64,000 bases of DNA from Bretschneidera sinensis (lineage: Eukaryota > Streptophyta > Magnoliopsida > Brassicales > Akaniaceae), in contig CM043700.1 in the NCBI GenBank assembly GCA_023935145.1, positions 26,930,001 through 26,994,000 of the forward strand, in the 5' to 3' direction. This document shows, in pieces, positions 36,915-48,137 of this stretch. The notes under the pieces were generated by a model that saw nothing but the letters and a program-made list of their open reading frames with translations, was not told the DNA's origin and searched no databases. How positions within the stretch are numbered: position 1 is the first letter of the stretch; every line of letters starts with the position of its first letter. Position numbers and translations under genes: made by a program.

Positions 36915-39900
36915 CTAATGCCACAGCTTACTGCAGAATCCATTTCGTGGCCTCTTGCTGGTTATGATATCTGAAAAGGAGTCAACCAACTGTCCAGCCA
37001 AACTACTTGGATCATCAATCAGAGTTTGAATGAAAGTGTTGACTACCCTACGTTCTTGCTCTGTTGATTTCAAGCTAAACCATGTTAGCAATCTCAACCT
37101 AAATTCCTGATTAATGTGACCCTCACATTCAAGCCACCGAATTATCTTTACACAGTACTCAAAGTTTTCATCCAAACAACCTGAACTATTGGAGATTTGG
37201 AATGGTGACCCATTTATTAGAGTGCTATCACAGTCATGCGTCTCTTCATTTGAATTTGTAGTCCTTTTCCTGCACAACTCTGTCTGGGAATCAACAGCAG
37301 CCACTTCTCCCGTTGGCCCTCGGGTCCAAGTCTGCGAGTCACCACTACCGTTTGATCTTACTAAGCCATTTTTCTCAACTCCATGAGAGGCAGCATCATC
37401 ATCTGCTTCAACAGCCTGTTCCATAGGACACACATTATCTTCATCCCTGGAGGACTCAAATGGAGGGATTACCTCCTCATTCAGGTCAGGTACTGAAACA
37501 ACATTTAAGTCAAGTCCACCTGAAACAGATGGCAACTGATCTTCTTCTGAAGTTTCAGGCTTCATCCCTTTGCTTGCTTCACAGCATTTCTCAATGCCAG
37601 CACCGCAAAATCCTTCAAAGCAGCCCTGTTCTTGAGCCCATGCCAGGCGCAAAATTTTTCCAAGGTCCCGAACCTTAAATCCAGAAGAACAACCTGCTGT
37701 ACTAGTTTGGGGTTCCTTCTGGGCACTTGAAGACCTTCCTTCGACGGGATTATTCTCTTTCTCATGATTCATGGCAGCTGCTGATTTCAGATTTTTGTGA
37801 ATTATCTCCACACTTTTGGTAAAACACTTACCCTCAGAGTGACCCAAGTCACCAGCCTCTGTATAAGAGATAATACGAAATGTATACTCTGTGCAGGGCT
37901 GCAGATTTGATATCAAAATCCTTCTCTGAGTTCTTGGAAAGACACGAATTGGTTCTTTTGTGGGTGTCTCTTCTCTACTCTTGCAATACCAAAGCTTGTA
38001 GCCCTTAATATCATCAGATGTTGCAGTAGACAGCTCAATCAGAACAATTACTACAGAGGAAGATGTCACTTCTTCAAATAGAAACTTACAAGCAGCAGGA
38101 AGTGAATCTGCAGGGAGGGAAAAGATAATTTGTTTAAGTCAATTCATATTTGTAGCTTACGAATTTCGAGAGAATAAAAGACAAAAAGGGAGCAGCTGTT
38201 ACGGATTCTAACCTCTACAGTTTGGATCCACATTAGACGTGTTGACGAGCCATTCATCTGCTTGATGAATAGCGAGAGAGCAAAGTTTCTGCACGTCACC
38301 TGCAACAGAAAGTCTGCTGACAATGCCCCGTGCCATCTTGGCAGAAGTTCCATTCACGGGGCCAGCTTCTGTTTCAAGTTTTGCCTTTGCGTCTTTTACT
38401 ATTTCATGCAGTTCTTTGAATCGGGAAGTCCCATCAAGGAGTCTGTAACTCAAGTATATCCTAAGACAAAGTGCATCAAGCCGACGAGCATCCTTTGCTA
38501 TAATAAGCTGTTTCTTCCAACACCTGTCAGATATAATCAAATCATACCAATCTTGTTAGCCCATGGTTGAAAACTTGTAGCAGGAACATAAGAAATAATT
38601 TATAGTTACTGCGATCTAACTTTTAGGTTCCATCTTGATATAGAACCAGAGAACTTTCCTTAACAACCAGCCATTTGATCCACTAAGGCCAGTTCACTCA
38701 TGGAAACTGTTTACCATTAAAGAAGGCACATCAAATAATTGAGGAAATGCAGAATAACAATGATGATGCAAATGATTCCTTTCAAGCTGGACCGGAAAAA
38801 CGAAATAATAATTATAGAATCAGAAATATATTATGGTAACAGATTAACGGAACAAATTGTTTTTAACATTCTATTATATCGACGCAAAATCGACATAATT
38901 TATGAGATTCTGACTGAACCCTGACACATTGCTGAGCAGCAACTGTACCAAAACTTAAGCATTGGTTAGCTTCTAAGAAATTCAAATTTAGGTTGGGGAA
39001 AGGCAAAAGTTCAGACTGTTTATCTAAGCACTAGAAGTTTATCCTTACGATATGCAAAACAGTTTCTTACCCAAGTATGCCGGAAACTTTACCACAAGAA
39101 GCACAGCAGTAACTACCATCTAGCTGCATCAATTGCCCAAGATCAACAACCCCCACCTTCTCATGTTGAAGGGCACATTCAATGTGGCAAGATAAGCCAC
39201 AGTAGTCTCCCTCACCAGATTCAGATGCACACACCAACCAAAGGCTGGGGTCCTTATTATCATCAAATAGGTGACAGATACAACAAGAGCACCTTCTGCA
39301 AAATGTGTCATCAATGGATAGAGTGGCTCTACAAGCAGAATTTTTACAGATCCATGAGTTTGAACATCCAAAATCTGGAGACTGCTCAGGAGCTGGTGGG
39401 AGTCGCGTGGGGTTATCACCCTTTCTGTTTTGCTTCCTAGTAGAAGGTTGACTGTTGGCACTGAAAGAAGCTTTTTTGGACTCCTGCTTCTTAATTGTTT
39501 TGTTATTTGTCTTCAGATGTTCTGCCATTTTGCTTTTGGATGAAGCTGAGTTTTTCTTGTCTTTATCAAAGCAAGCTCGAAGAAGTTCCTTTCTTGGACC
39601 AAATTTCAGAAACTCTTGAAGGAGTTCTGGACTTCTTGAAGCATTATCTGAATGCCTATTTTTCTCACGGGTGCTCTGCACACTGGAAGAAATGCTTTGA
39701 ACACCAGAAACTGTACATGAAAAGAAATAGACGACATGAGAAATCTTTGGCGGGAATGGATATTTCAAAGGAATTGAACTAAAGCCAACAAATTTCAAAA
39801 CCTTAAAAGGAAAATTTCCATGCCTGAGTAACCCTAAAGAAACAAGCTCATTAGAAAAATATCATGGTACATAGAATATGAATCGCAAAAGAAGCTGCCA

Positions 39901-42900
39901 GTTTCACTGATCAGTGTCAGTGAGACATGTAACTTCATTTTCTTCATATCCATCTGTTAGTTACCTCTTTTGCCAACTTCTCCACCCTTCAACACATTCT
40001 TCACTCCCTTCACAAAGGCGTTGGGGTTATCATTTGTCAATTAATGGTACAAGTGATGCATACTTATCGTCCTCACTCCTCAACCTAAGCCCTAAGTTTC
40101 TGTCATTGACTTTGTTACTAAGCTTACCTTCCCCATTTTCCATACAAACAATAATGATCCTCATCTTTGTTACAGCTCCTGTATGAAAGAGTGTCACCAC
40201 CACATCTAAACACCGTGGAATGATGCGGAACAAGCCTGTATATAATTTTTAAGTCCAACTTTGCCCTTAAACAGCACATGCAACGCAAAGCACACACATG
40301 CGGCTACAATATGTTAAGATTATATCTCAATGTGGACGAAAGGGAATTATTGGATATTTGGCCAAAATGCATGCTGGGCATTATGACAATTGAAAGTATG
40401 AGGTGCAAAATGTATGATAAAAACCCCAAATTTTTAAATATGATTTTTTTTATTTTAAGATATAGTTAATTTTGAAAGCAGTACAATTGCAATTTTGAAA
40501 TTCCAATGATTATGAGGTATTTCTACTATTTATTCAATTCTAAGTTATTCTAGAAGTTTCTAGGAGTCTTAGTTCTATTTTCTTCGAGTCCTAGTAGGTT
40601 TTCATGTCATTAAAAGTTAGTTTCCTAATTGGAGTTCAAATCCTAGTAGATTAAGGAATTGTGTCCCAAGGGTATCTATGAATACCTATTTACCCTTCAT
40701 ATTTTTTACGGCCTTGATAACGGAATTTGAGTTATTTTGGTTTATTTGAGGCATGGATGCTTAGTGTTATCATTTTCTTTTGGTCTACCCCTTCTTTTTT
40801 TTCTTTTTTCTTTTTTTTACTCTCTTTGCAATCTTTATTATTCTTCTTCTCTCTTGATACAAGAAAACTCCAAAAAACTTTCTTTCCACCAAACTCATAA
40901 TTTGTCACATTCAAATTTCACCATTTGCTAATTCAATTCAAACTACAACTCTGAGTCGCTTTCTCTACAATTAATAGCCCTAAAATCCCCAATTCTCAAA
41001 CCCTAACTCAGAATAAAATTGATTGTAGGCAGATTATTCAAATATGCCCTACATCAGGAAGAATGCTAGTCTAACAAAAAAAATTATAGAGTAAATAGGA
41101 CTAACTATCATATGAAAACTTCAAGTATATATTGCGCACATCCACTCCAGCAACCCAGCTACAGGTCAACTGAGACACAGTAGCCTTACTGATTGCTGCC
41201 TCATGAATGATTAAGCAGCAAATTAGGAAATTACAAACTTAATGTTTACAAGGTGCCAAGCTGCATAAAGACAAAGAATAACATCCAATTCAGACAATCA
41301 CTCAAGCATAAAGAAGGATACATTGACAGAAAGACAGTGAAGAGTCTCCAAAACAAAGTTAAATTATTAATCGGTCTGAGATTAGTGCACCAATAATGTT
41401 AGCATCTTCCACGTCCCTCGTACAAGTATATACAAGTATGTTTAAGGAACATAGATACGGAAAAATGCATCAATAATATCTGTGGCCTAGAAAACACACT
41501 ACCATGAGCAATGGCTAAATCAAGATAAAGTCATGACACTAGGCCAATCAGCTGGCGGATTGCCAAGTCATCTGCAAAAATCACAATTGAAAGAGATGCA
41601 TAGGATGGATTGACTGTAGCTTGCGCTACAATTGGGTTCTCAATGCAAATATCTAAAAAGTTTTTTGAGATTTTATCTGTTTTTCCCCTGTATTTAGGTC
41701 ATTGTATCAAATCCCCCTTGGTTTCAAAACACGTGCGCATGTTATTGATAGATCCTACATAAATTGTGATATTATTCCATGTGTTCATGCTGTTTGGAAG
41801 AGGCATACATGTGTCTTTCCATTTAGATTTGGACAAAAATGTGGTTAGAGAGAGCAATTTGATACACCCCTATAACGTAGGGTCCCAATTAATTCCTTTA
41901 TAATACCAGGGAGGATTTGATACTATAACCTAAATACAAGTAGGTGAAACAGATAATATCCCAAGAATTTTGTATGGCTTGCACAAATCTAAGCAAGGAG
42001 GAAGAAAACATCACCTAATCTTAGAGAGAAGCAAACAATGATATGCCAAATTGCCAATAAATAATTATGTGTAAAGGCAATGTTTTCATCTTACATAGTT
42101 CTACGTTAGATCTTGAAGCCAATGACTAGTATGACTTTAGGGATTAATGTTTCTGCGTGTTTGTAAGACAAAAATAATCAAGTGATGTTAGTGAAAAATT
42201 AGTCCTTTCTTCACCAAGATTTTTGTCAAACAATTCCATCGCTTTAAAAGCAGATATACCCAATTCCTATCCATAAAATTAAGGAACTAATAATAACACA
42301 CAACCCAATCTGATACGACAATTTAACAAAATCGTCAAATAAGTAATCCGTATCCAAATCTATAATTTTTTTTAGACCCAAACTACTTTTATTTAAAAGC
42401 TGTAGTAACAGAACCAGATCCTGAAACAAAACACGCTATCAGATGATCATTTTATTCCAAATTGCAACAGAACAATAAGTATAGAAACATTGGATCATCT
42501 TGAAACAAACGGCACAAACACTAAAGCAGATCTTTTAGAATCAGAATTGCAAGTAAGACTTATGAAAACAAAAATTAGAGAAATTCATAGCATCCTTTTG
42601 CCTCAAATAGAGCATTAACAAACAGATTTAAATAAAACACCCCTTAAAAAAATTGTGAGCTATTCTACAAAGAAATACTATAGTACATACCTGATCAACA
42701 AGAGATTCTTCCTTATTACGAAAATATGAGAAAAGAAAACTAATCAAGAAAATTCGACATTGAAAGGGTAACTTACAGAGTGGCTGCGGTATTCTCAGAG
42801 AAGCAGCCTGAATCAAGGTATCGCAGGAGCTTAGGGTTTCAAAAGAAACCCTCGTATATAAAATATGATAAACTACAATAGTATTTAGACCAGGTCTGTA

Positions 42901-45900
42901 GTGCACCGAATCCGGTCAACTAAAATCCGCATTTAATTCATTATGCAATAGATGAAAAGATATCTAATGCAATAGATAATATGATTGGGAATATGGAATG
43001 TAACTAATGCATACAATTTGTGAGGTGTATAAAGAAAAAACCAAGCTGTTGACAGATTTACTTTATGACACAATGACGTCACATGTCAGTATGACAACAT
43101 GCCTTCGACTTATCCCACTATAAAGTGGTACTTCAAATTTGTTGGGATCTGACATCCAACTAACAACTACACAATAAAAATAGCAAAAATAAAGAGATAA
43201 GAACACAGATTTTAACGTGGTTCGGTACAACTCATTGCCTACGCGCACGAGTCAATCACCATTCTACTTCTTTGCAACTTTTGGAAAGATGAAAGTTACT
43301 AAAACTCACTAAACCACTGTTTGCAACTTTTAGAATGAAGAAAGCTACTAAAACTGACTACACAATACATGATTTTTCAAGCAAAAACCATGTGAAAACT
43401 CTCTTTAATCTCACAAACCCAAAACCCCAATATACCCAACGTCCACTTAACCTTTGGATATTGGTGTTTGGTTTGTTAGACCCTTTACATCTTGACCAAC
43501 TATTTCAACATAAGGAATAGGGGAGAACTACCTCTCTTGAAACCCATATTTATAGACTTCAACAAGCCAACCAAGTCTAGGCCTTCAATGTATAGTCAAA
43601 ATACTTAATTAACTGTTGGTTACCAAGATGCATTGGCTTCACACAAAGTCACTTACCAAGATGCATTGGTCTTCATACCAATACTTAATTAAATTCTTGA
43701 TTACCATGTATCAAGATAGTCAAAGTTACAAATAAAGAGCCACAAGTCTTAGCGCTTCCAACTCTTGGGTTGGGTTTCCCTCCACCCGATCAAACCCCCT
43801 CGATTTTGGACGGGCTTTCTACTCATCATTCAGATTTTAGGCCTAATCCCAACAATCCTCCACCAAGGCCAAAAATTTTATCTTCAGCAACAAATCTAAC
43901 TTCCTTCTTCGCTGCATCAATTCTCTTAATTTTTGCTATTGTAGAACCTTGCTCTAATATCACTTTATAGGGAATCTGACACCCAATCGACAACTACGCA
44001 ATAACAATAGCAAAAATAAAGAGATAGGAACACAAGAATTTTAACATGGTTTGGCACAACTCATTACCTACGTCCACGAATCAATCACTATTCCATTTCT
44101 TTGCAACTTTTGGAAGAGGAAAGTTGCTAAAACTCACTACACAACAATACATGATTTTTCAAGCAAGAACCATGTAAAAACTCTCCCTAATCTCACAATC
44201 CAAAACCATGATACACCCAATGTTCACTCAACCCTTGGATATTGGTGTTTAGTTTGCTAGACCCTTTACATTTTGACCAACTATTCTAACTTAAGGAATA
44301 AGGGTGAGAACTACCCCTCTTGATGCCCATATTTATAGACTTCAACAAGCCTGCCAAGTCTAAGCCTTCAACATATAGTCAAAATACTTAATTAACCATT
44401 GGTTATCAAGATGCATTGGCTTCACACAAAGTCACTTACCAAGATGCATTGGTCTTCACACCAAAATTTAATTAAATTCTTGATTACCACACATCAAGAA
44501 AGTCAAAGTTATAAATAAAGAGTCACAAGTCCCAACACTGGTAAAATTTCTAACTCCTAGGCCGGATTTGCCTCCAACCGATCAAACCCCCTCGGTTTTG
44601 GACGGGCTTTCTACTCATCATTCAGATTTTGGACCTAATCCTAACAACGGGGAAACAAATGAAAAATATTTTTGGCTAGGATATTCCTTTGATAAATGGT
44701 CACCGCAAAAATAACAAAAAATTTCAATACTAGTCAACTTATATTGGAACAGCCAACTCTCCATTCTTTAATTGGCAGTCATTAAGGTGTCTAATCAGTG
44801 TCACTGGAGAATTAATATCATATTATGAAATTAAACCAACAATTTAGAGTTCTTATTTGGCAACATAATTTGCCTTTCTTTCCTTTTCCCCTAACTAAGA
44901 ACCTCTTTTTTCAAATTCAAAACCATCCATTAAGAATCTTTTTTACATAAAAAAAATTACTTTATGAGACTACCATAAAATAATCAAAGAAACGGAGGAA
45001 ATATAGAAGAGAAAGGGATTGCAGGTGGACACATAGCTTTATAATTAAATTTATGTAACAATACTAATTAAAATTTACTATATAGGTCAGCAAAGTACTT
45101 GACAAACTTCAATTTTCAGTAATCACACTAGAGGAAAAAATGCCAAATAAAGTTCACGAATAATTTTAATCTGTGTTCTATATAAATATTTTAACATGAT
45201 TCCAAATCATTTCCATCGTATATAGATATTCCAAAAGTGTCTCTTAAAGGTTTTGCTTAATTCCATTAAGTTTTCCCACACTCTCACAAACTTAAAAATC
45301 CAAGCACACTTAAAGCTTATCAGGTATTTCACTAACTCCAAATTGTAATTGTAATTCATATTTCCTTGATGACAAAATATCTGCTTCCATTTTTACTGTC
45401 ATTATTCGGCTGCAGATAACTATCAACACTGTATTTATGACTCTTTCTACCTAAAGAAGGAGACCTCTACTCAAATTCACTTTAATATAATTAAGAGAAT
45501 AGTTAAGTCATTAGAGTAACTGCTAGACAAATATTTCCCTAACAAAACCGGGAGTTACCATGGAACCAAAAAAGTCCACTAGTAATCACAGGAAAATTGA
45601 ATAGTAATGTTTCAAAAAATTTATATTCTGAAGTTATTACTCAATTTTTTCATAATTACTAGTGGACTTTCCCGATTCCGTGGTAACTCCCACGGAACCG
45701 GGTCCGTGGTATCACCACTCATCCTTAAATGAATTCAAGCCAAGCTTATCAAAGTATAATTCCAGAAACGCAACCAAACAAAGCCATTTCCCAACTTTTG
45801 GGGCCTTAACACTTTTTTTTTAAATTTTATTTATGTACCATATCAGTAATGATGCAATCTTTTGGTGATATATATCTTTAATTAGTGAAATACATATGCC

Positions 45901-46666
45901 TCTGCAAGATCAATTTGCTAACCTACCAGAAAAATTATCAGGTCACTAATTTTGCATTATGAAACTTTCAAGGCAACTACAACATAAGATTCTGAAGATA
46001 ATAATGTTAATGAACTTCAGATTGAATAAAGAGAGTTTCCGACATTCATGCAAAGCAAATCAATCCTGAAATCATATATAAGCATAAGGGTCTGCATAAG
46101 ATATAAAAAAAGAAAACAAAAGAATCTGAATATTAACTGGGAAATTTAGGGGGGAAAAGAGAGAAAACTTTCCCATTTCTACGATTTGAACCTGAGATCT
46201 ACCCAACATTCCAATCCCTTTCCACTTGAGGTCAAGGGCAAAATCCTTGAAAGTATTTTACTATTATTATTATTATTATTATTATTAAAACAATATTTCA
46301 TTAAAGAGCTCAACAGGGGTGCCACTGCCAACCCAAACACAAAAGTTTGGAAGTATGTGATCATTAGCATTTCTTACAAGGAAATTGGCAAAAAAAATTA
46401 CTCGGCAGCCACCCTTGAAGTATGGGCAAGGTACTTAAAGCAAGGTAATCTATTTCCACGTTTGACTCGGTTACATCTTTACAGTAAACAACACAATATC
46501 TCTTTTCTATTTTCAGTTTTTCGCTCCTATTGCGCCCATACTAAAAGAACAGAATTTTTTGTTAAAAAAAGAAGAAGAGAGAACCAAAACACGTTGCCAT
46601 GCAAAGATTACAAATAACAGAGAAGAAAATCATACCTTTGGCGAGGAATTTAACTTCTACATCCAT
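36915..46666 (-). CDS. VIL1: VIN3-like protein 1 / VRN5-type PHD finger protein, four coding exons
   Basis: Coding exons are 46636-46666 (start MDVEVKFLAK), 39071-39710, 38213-38523 and 36915-38107, 2,175 nt in all, giving 724 residues. All phases match. A cysteine/histidine-rich PHD region lies at about residues 132-216 (SWICKNSAC, CRRCSCCICH, CGLSCHIEC, CCASCG). Next come the conserved CWKKQL segment, a fibronectin-III domain (GYKLWY, NLQPCTEYTFRIISYTEAG), the LDLNVVSVPDLNEE signature and a C-terminal VID domain (IRWLECEGHI, FRLRLLTWFS, LAGQLVDSF). Family members work with Polycomb PRC2 to silence FLC-like genes during vernalization. VIL1/VRN5 is favoured over VIL2/VEL1 because the latter's N-terminal domain is absent. 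Coding intron 1 (39711-46635) is about 6.9 kb and carries repeats. Confidence 0.92.
41650..41975. mobile_element. MITE-like element with TIRs of about 50 bp in VIL1 intron 1
   Basis: The left arm (about 41656-41721: atctgtttttcccc, tgtatttaggtcattgtatc, aaatccccc) is inverted at the right (about 41908-41970: ggatttgatactataaccta, aatacaagtagg, tgaaacagat). Internal sequence near 41862 resembles the small element at 35934-36097. Exact ends and a target duplication are not clear. Confidence 0.5.
42776..42880 (-). promoter_or_regulatory. Candidate internal promoter and noncoding first exon in VIL1 intron 1
   Basis: On the minus strand a TATA-like ATTTTATATACG is followed by AAACCCTAA (a telo-box common in promoters of translation-related and snoRNA genes) and a mixed-composition stretch. 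That stretch ends in CACTCT|GTAAGT, an excellent donor. An acceptor-like TTTTTGCAG lies at 41573. No protein is recognised downstream, so this could be an alternative VIL1 start or a noncoding RNA gene. Confidence 0.3.
43140..43854 (-). repeat. LTR copy 1 (3' LTR on the minus strand)
   Basis: Bounded by tgttggga and tcccaaca. It shares tttgcaacttttgga, catgatttttcaagca and ggatattggtgttt with the other copy. Confidence 0.8.
43971..44646 (-). repeat. LTR copy 2 (5' LTR on the minus strand)
   Basis: It aligns along its length with 43140-43854 with visible substitutions and small indels. The primer-site-proximal end has decayed (tataggga instead of tgttggga). Confidence 0.78.
44647..46630. other. 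Remainder of VIL1 coding intron 1
   Basis: This intronic sequence is AT-rich and has a (TAT)n microsatellite at about 46261-46286. The words cgggagttaccatggaac (45549) and attccgtggtaactcccac (45674) form an inverted pair about 125 bases apart, a possible small MITE. No gene is seen. Confidence 0.5.
46261..46286. repeat. (TAT)n microsatellite
   Basis: About nine ATT units in VIL1 intron 1. Confidence 0.9.
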
Positions 46667-46704
46667 TTTGTAAAAGCTAAACCCACTAAGTTTAACAGCC
46701 CTCC

Positions 46705-47782
46705 CTGTGACAACAAATCAGTATCGAAGCCTCAGCATACAGAATAAACAGGAATTTAATAAGGAAAGGCCATAACAGTTTCTGAGAAAAGATAGAAAAA
46801 AGGTAATTAAAGATCCTATATTTCTCAAGAACAACAAGAAAAGTAACAAAAACTGTTCTACTTACAATGATTCTGATACCTATTTTTGGATATTTGAGTT
46901 GAATTTTTTTCCCTTACATGAAACAAAAATAATAGAACATGCGAAAAATAGATATATCTCTTCTTCTCTTCCATTTTCTCACCAATAGAACAAAAATTTA
47001 TTAGAACTTGAAACTTTTTCTTTCATATGAAACATTTCACTTTTTACATCAACTTCTTATTCTTCCTTTTATTCTTTAATTCAGCAGCAATGCAGCCTAC
47101 GAGTTATGAATTAAACCAAATCAGGTAACAACTGGCACTTAATCACAATGCAGCAATACACAACCAATCAATGAAACTTTTGAAACGATAATATAATCAC
47201 CGTTTCAGAAAATAGAACTAGTAAACAGCAAAAAAACTTTTGCTATCTGATTTGCAATATAATCTCATGCAAGTAAAGTAGTAAACACAGAGAAACACCA
47301 TAATCAACTGCATTTAAACACATTCTTAAGCTCCATTAAAATAGGATAAATATGCTGACTTTTACACCTATACAATTACTAAAAACAGAAAACAAAAGCA
47401 AATTAACACATCATTAAATAGACATGTCTAAACAAGGCCCAAAGCAACATGACAGAATGCAAATAGCGTCTTTAAAAGTACATTGCAAGTAAAAGTCCAT
47501 ACATTGTGTTAATATGACGGTAAGCAAATTACTATAAGCATTCAACAAAAAGAATACAAAATAATTAAAATATCAAAAATCAAATGTTGAAAAGCATATA
47601 ATTTGCAGGACTTGAGCATGAAAAGGAAACGTAAACGTAAGAAAACAAAGGCGAACAGAGACGAAAACAAAGGAAACGGAAACGAAAACGGATCTGAGCA
47701 CACGGAGTAAAAAAAAACCACCGGAATATTGATTTCGAAAAACAATGGAAACGAAAACAAAATCGAAAAAAAAGTAAAGTAC
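46705..47782 (-). other. 5'-UTR intron of the VIL1-type gene
   Basis: Acceptor TTGTCACAG at 46705 lies 38 bases upstream of the ATG. Donor ATTCGCAG|GTACTTTAC is at 47782. The interior is AT-rich, with no gene. Confidence 0.65.
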
Positions 47783-48100
47783 CTGCGAATAATGGGGAGT
47801 AATCTAGGGTTTAATGGGACAATACCCAAAAGAATTTGCTTTGAGAGTCCAAAGAAACCAACGAAAGAGAGAAAGAGAAACTTCCCCTTCGTTGTAGTTA
47901 GCTCGTTTTCGAGAGAGATAGAGGCTTGCACGAGTCGTTCACGTTTTAGAGCTGAGAAGTGGGAGAGAGACTCACGTGCTATTGAGGCGCGTTCGGGTGG
48001 CTGGTTGCTGGAGGAAAGCATGGTTGGTTCTGCAGAGAAGGGAAAAGTACATGAGGCAATGCCTCGGGTAACCATTGGATCGTGTCATGAGTTGCTATGT
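47783..48100 (-). other. 5'-UTR exon 1 of the VIL1-type gene
   Basis: A region of mixed composition on the minus strand has CT-rich leader sequence and TTAAACCCTAGATTACTCC (telo-box-like), and ends in a good donor (CAG|GTACTTTAC). A minus-strand reading frame starting at 48075 crosses it, but it resembles no family and I treat it as leader. The 5' limit is set roughly from the TATA box upstream. Confidence 0.55.
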
Positions 48101-48124
48101 GAAGACGCGTGCTACTCGTATAAT

Positions 48125-48137
48125 GCGTATTTATATA
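48125..48137 (-). promoter_or_regulatory. Putative TATA box of the VIL1-type gene
   Basis: Plus-strand gtatttatatatc reads GATATATAAATAC on the minus strand, about 30 bases before the inferred leader start. Confidence 0.4.

Larger units (their letters stand above)
43140..44646 (-). mobile_element. Pair of large LTRs with a tiny internal region (TRIM-like or deleted retroelement) in VIL1 intron 1
   Basis: Two similar direct repeats, 43140-43854 (715 bp) and about 43971-44646 (676 bp), are separated by about 116 bp. On the minus strand the second repeat is the 5' LTR: it is followed by GTGATATTAGAGC, a primer site for initiator-Met tRNA. The short interior ends with GGTGGAGGATTG, a polypurine tract leading into TGTTGGGATT of the 3' LTR. 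No coding sequence remains. No 5-bp target duplication is evident (aaatt versus acggg), so deletion or recombination is likely. Confidence 0.8.

Noticed and set aside
42628..42906. 92-codon minus-strand frame in VIL1 intron 1
   Set aside because: It crosses a strong splice donor and has no known motif. The promoter-like context is reported without a protein.
46186..46617. 143-codon plus-strand frame in VIL1 intron 1
   Set aside because: It includes a poly-Leu run from (TAT)n, has no homology, and lies antisense within an intron.
47542..48075. 177-codon minus-strand frame
   Set aside because: It overlaps the VIL1 leader and its donor, and its C-terminal half is Phe/Leu-rich intron translation. 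Treated as 5' UTR.
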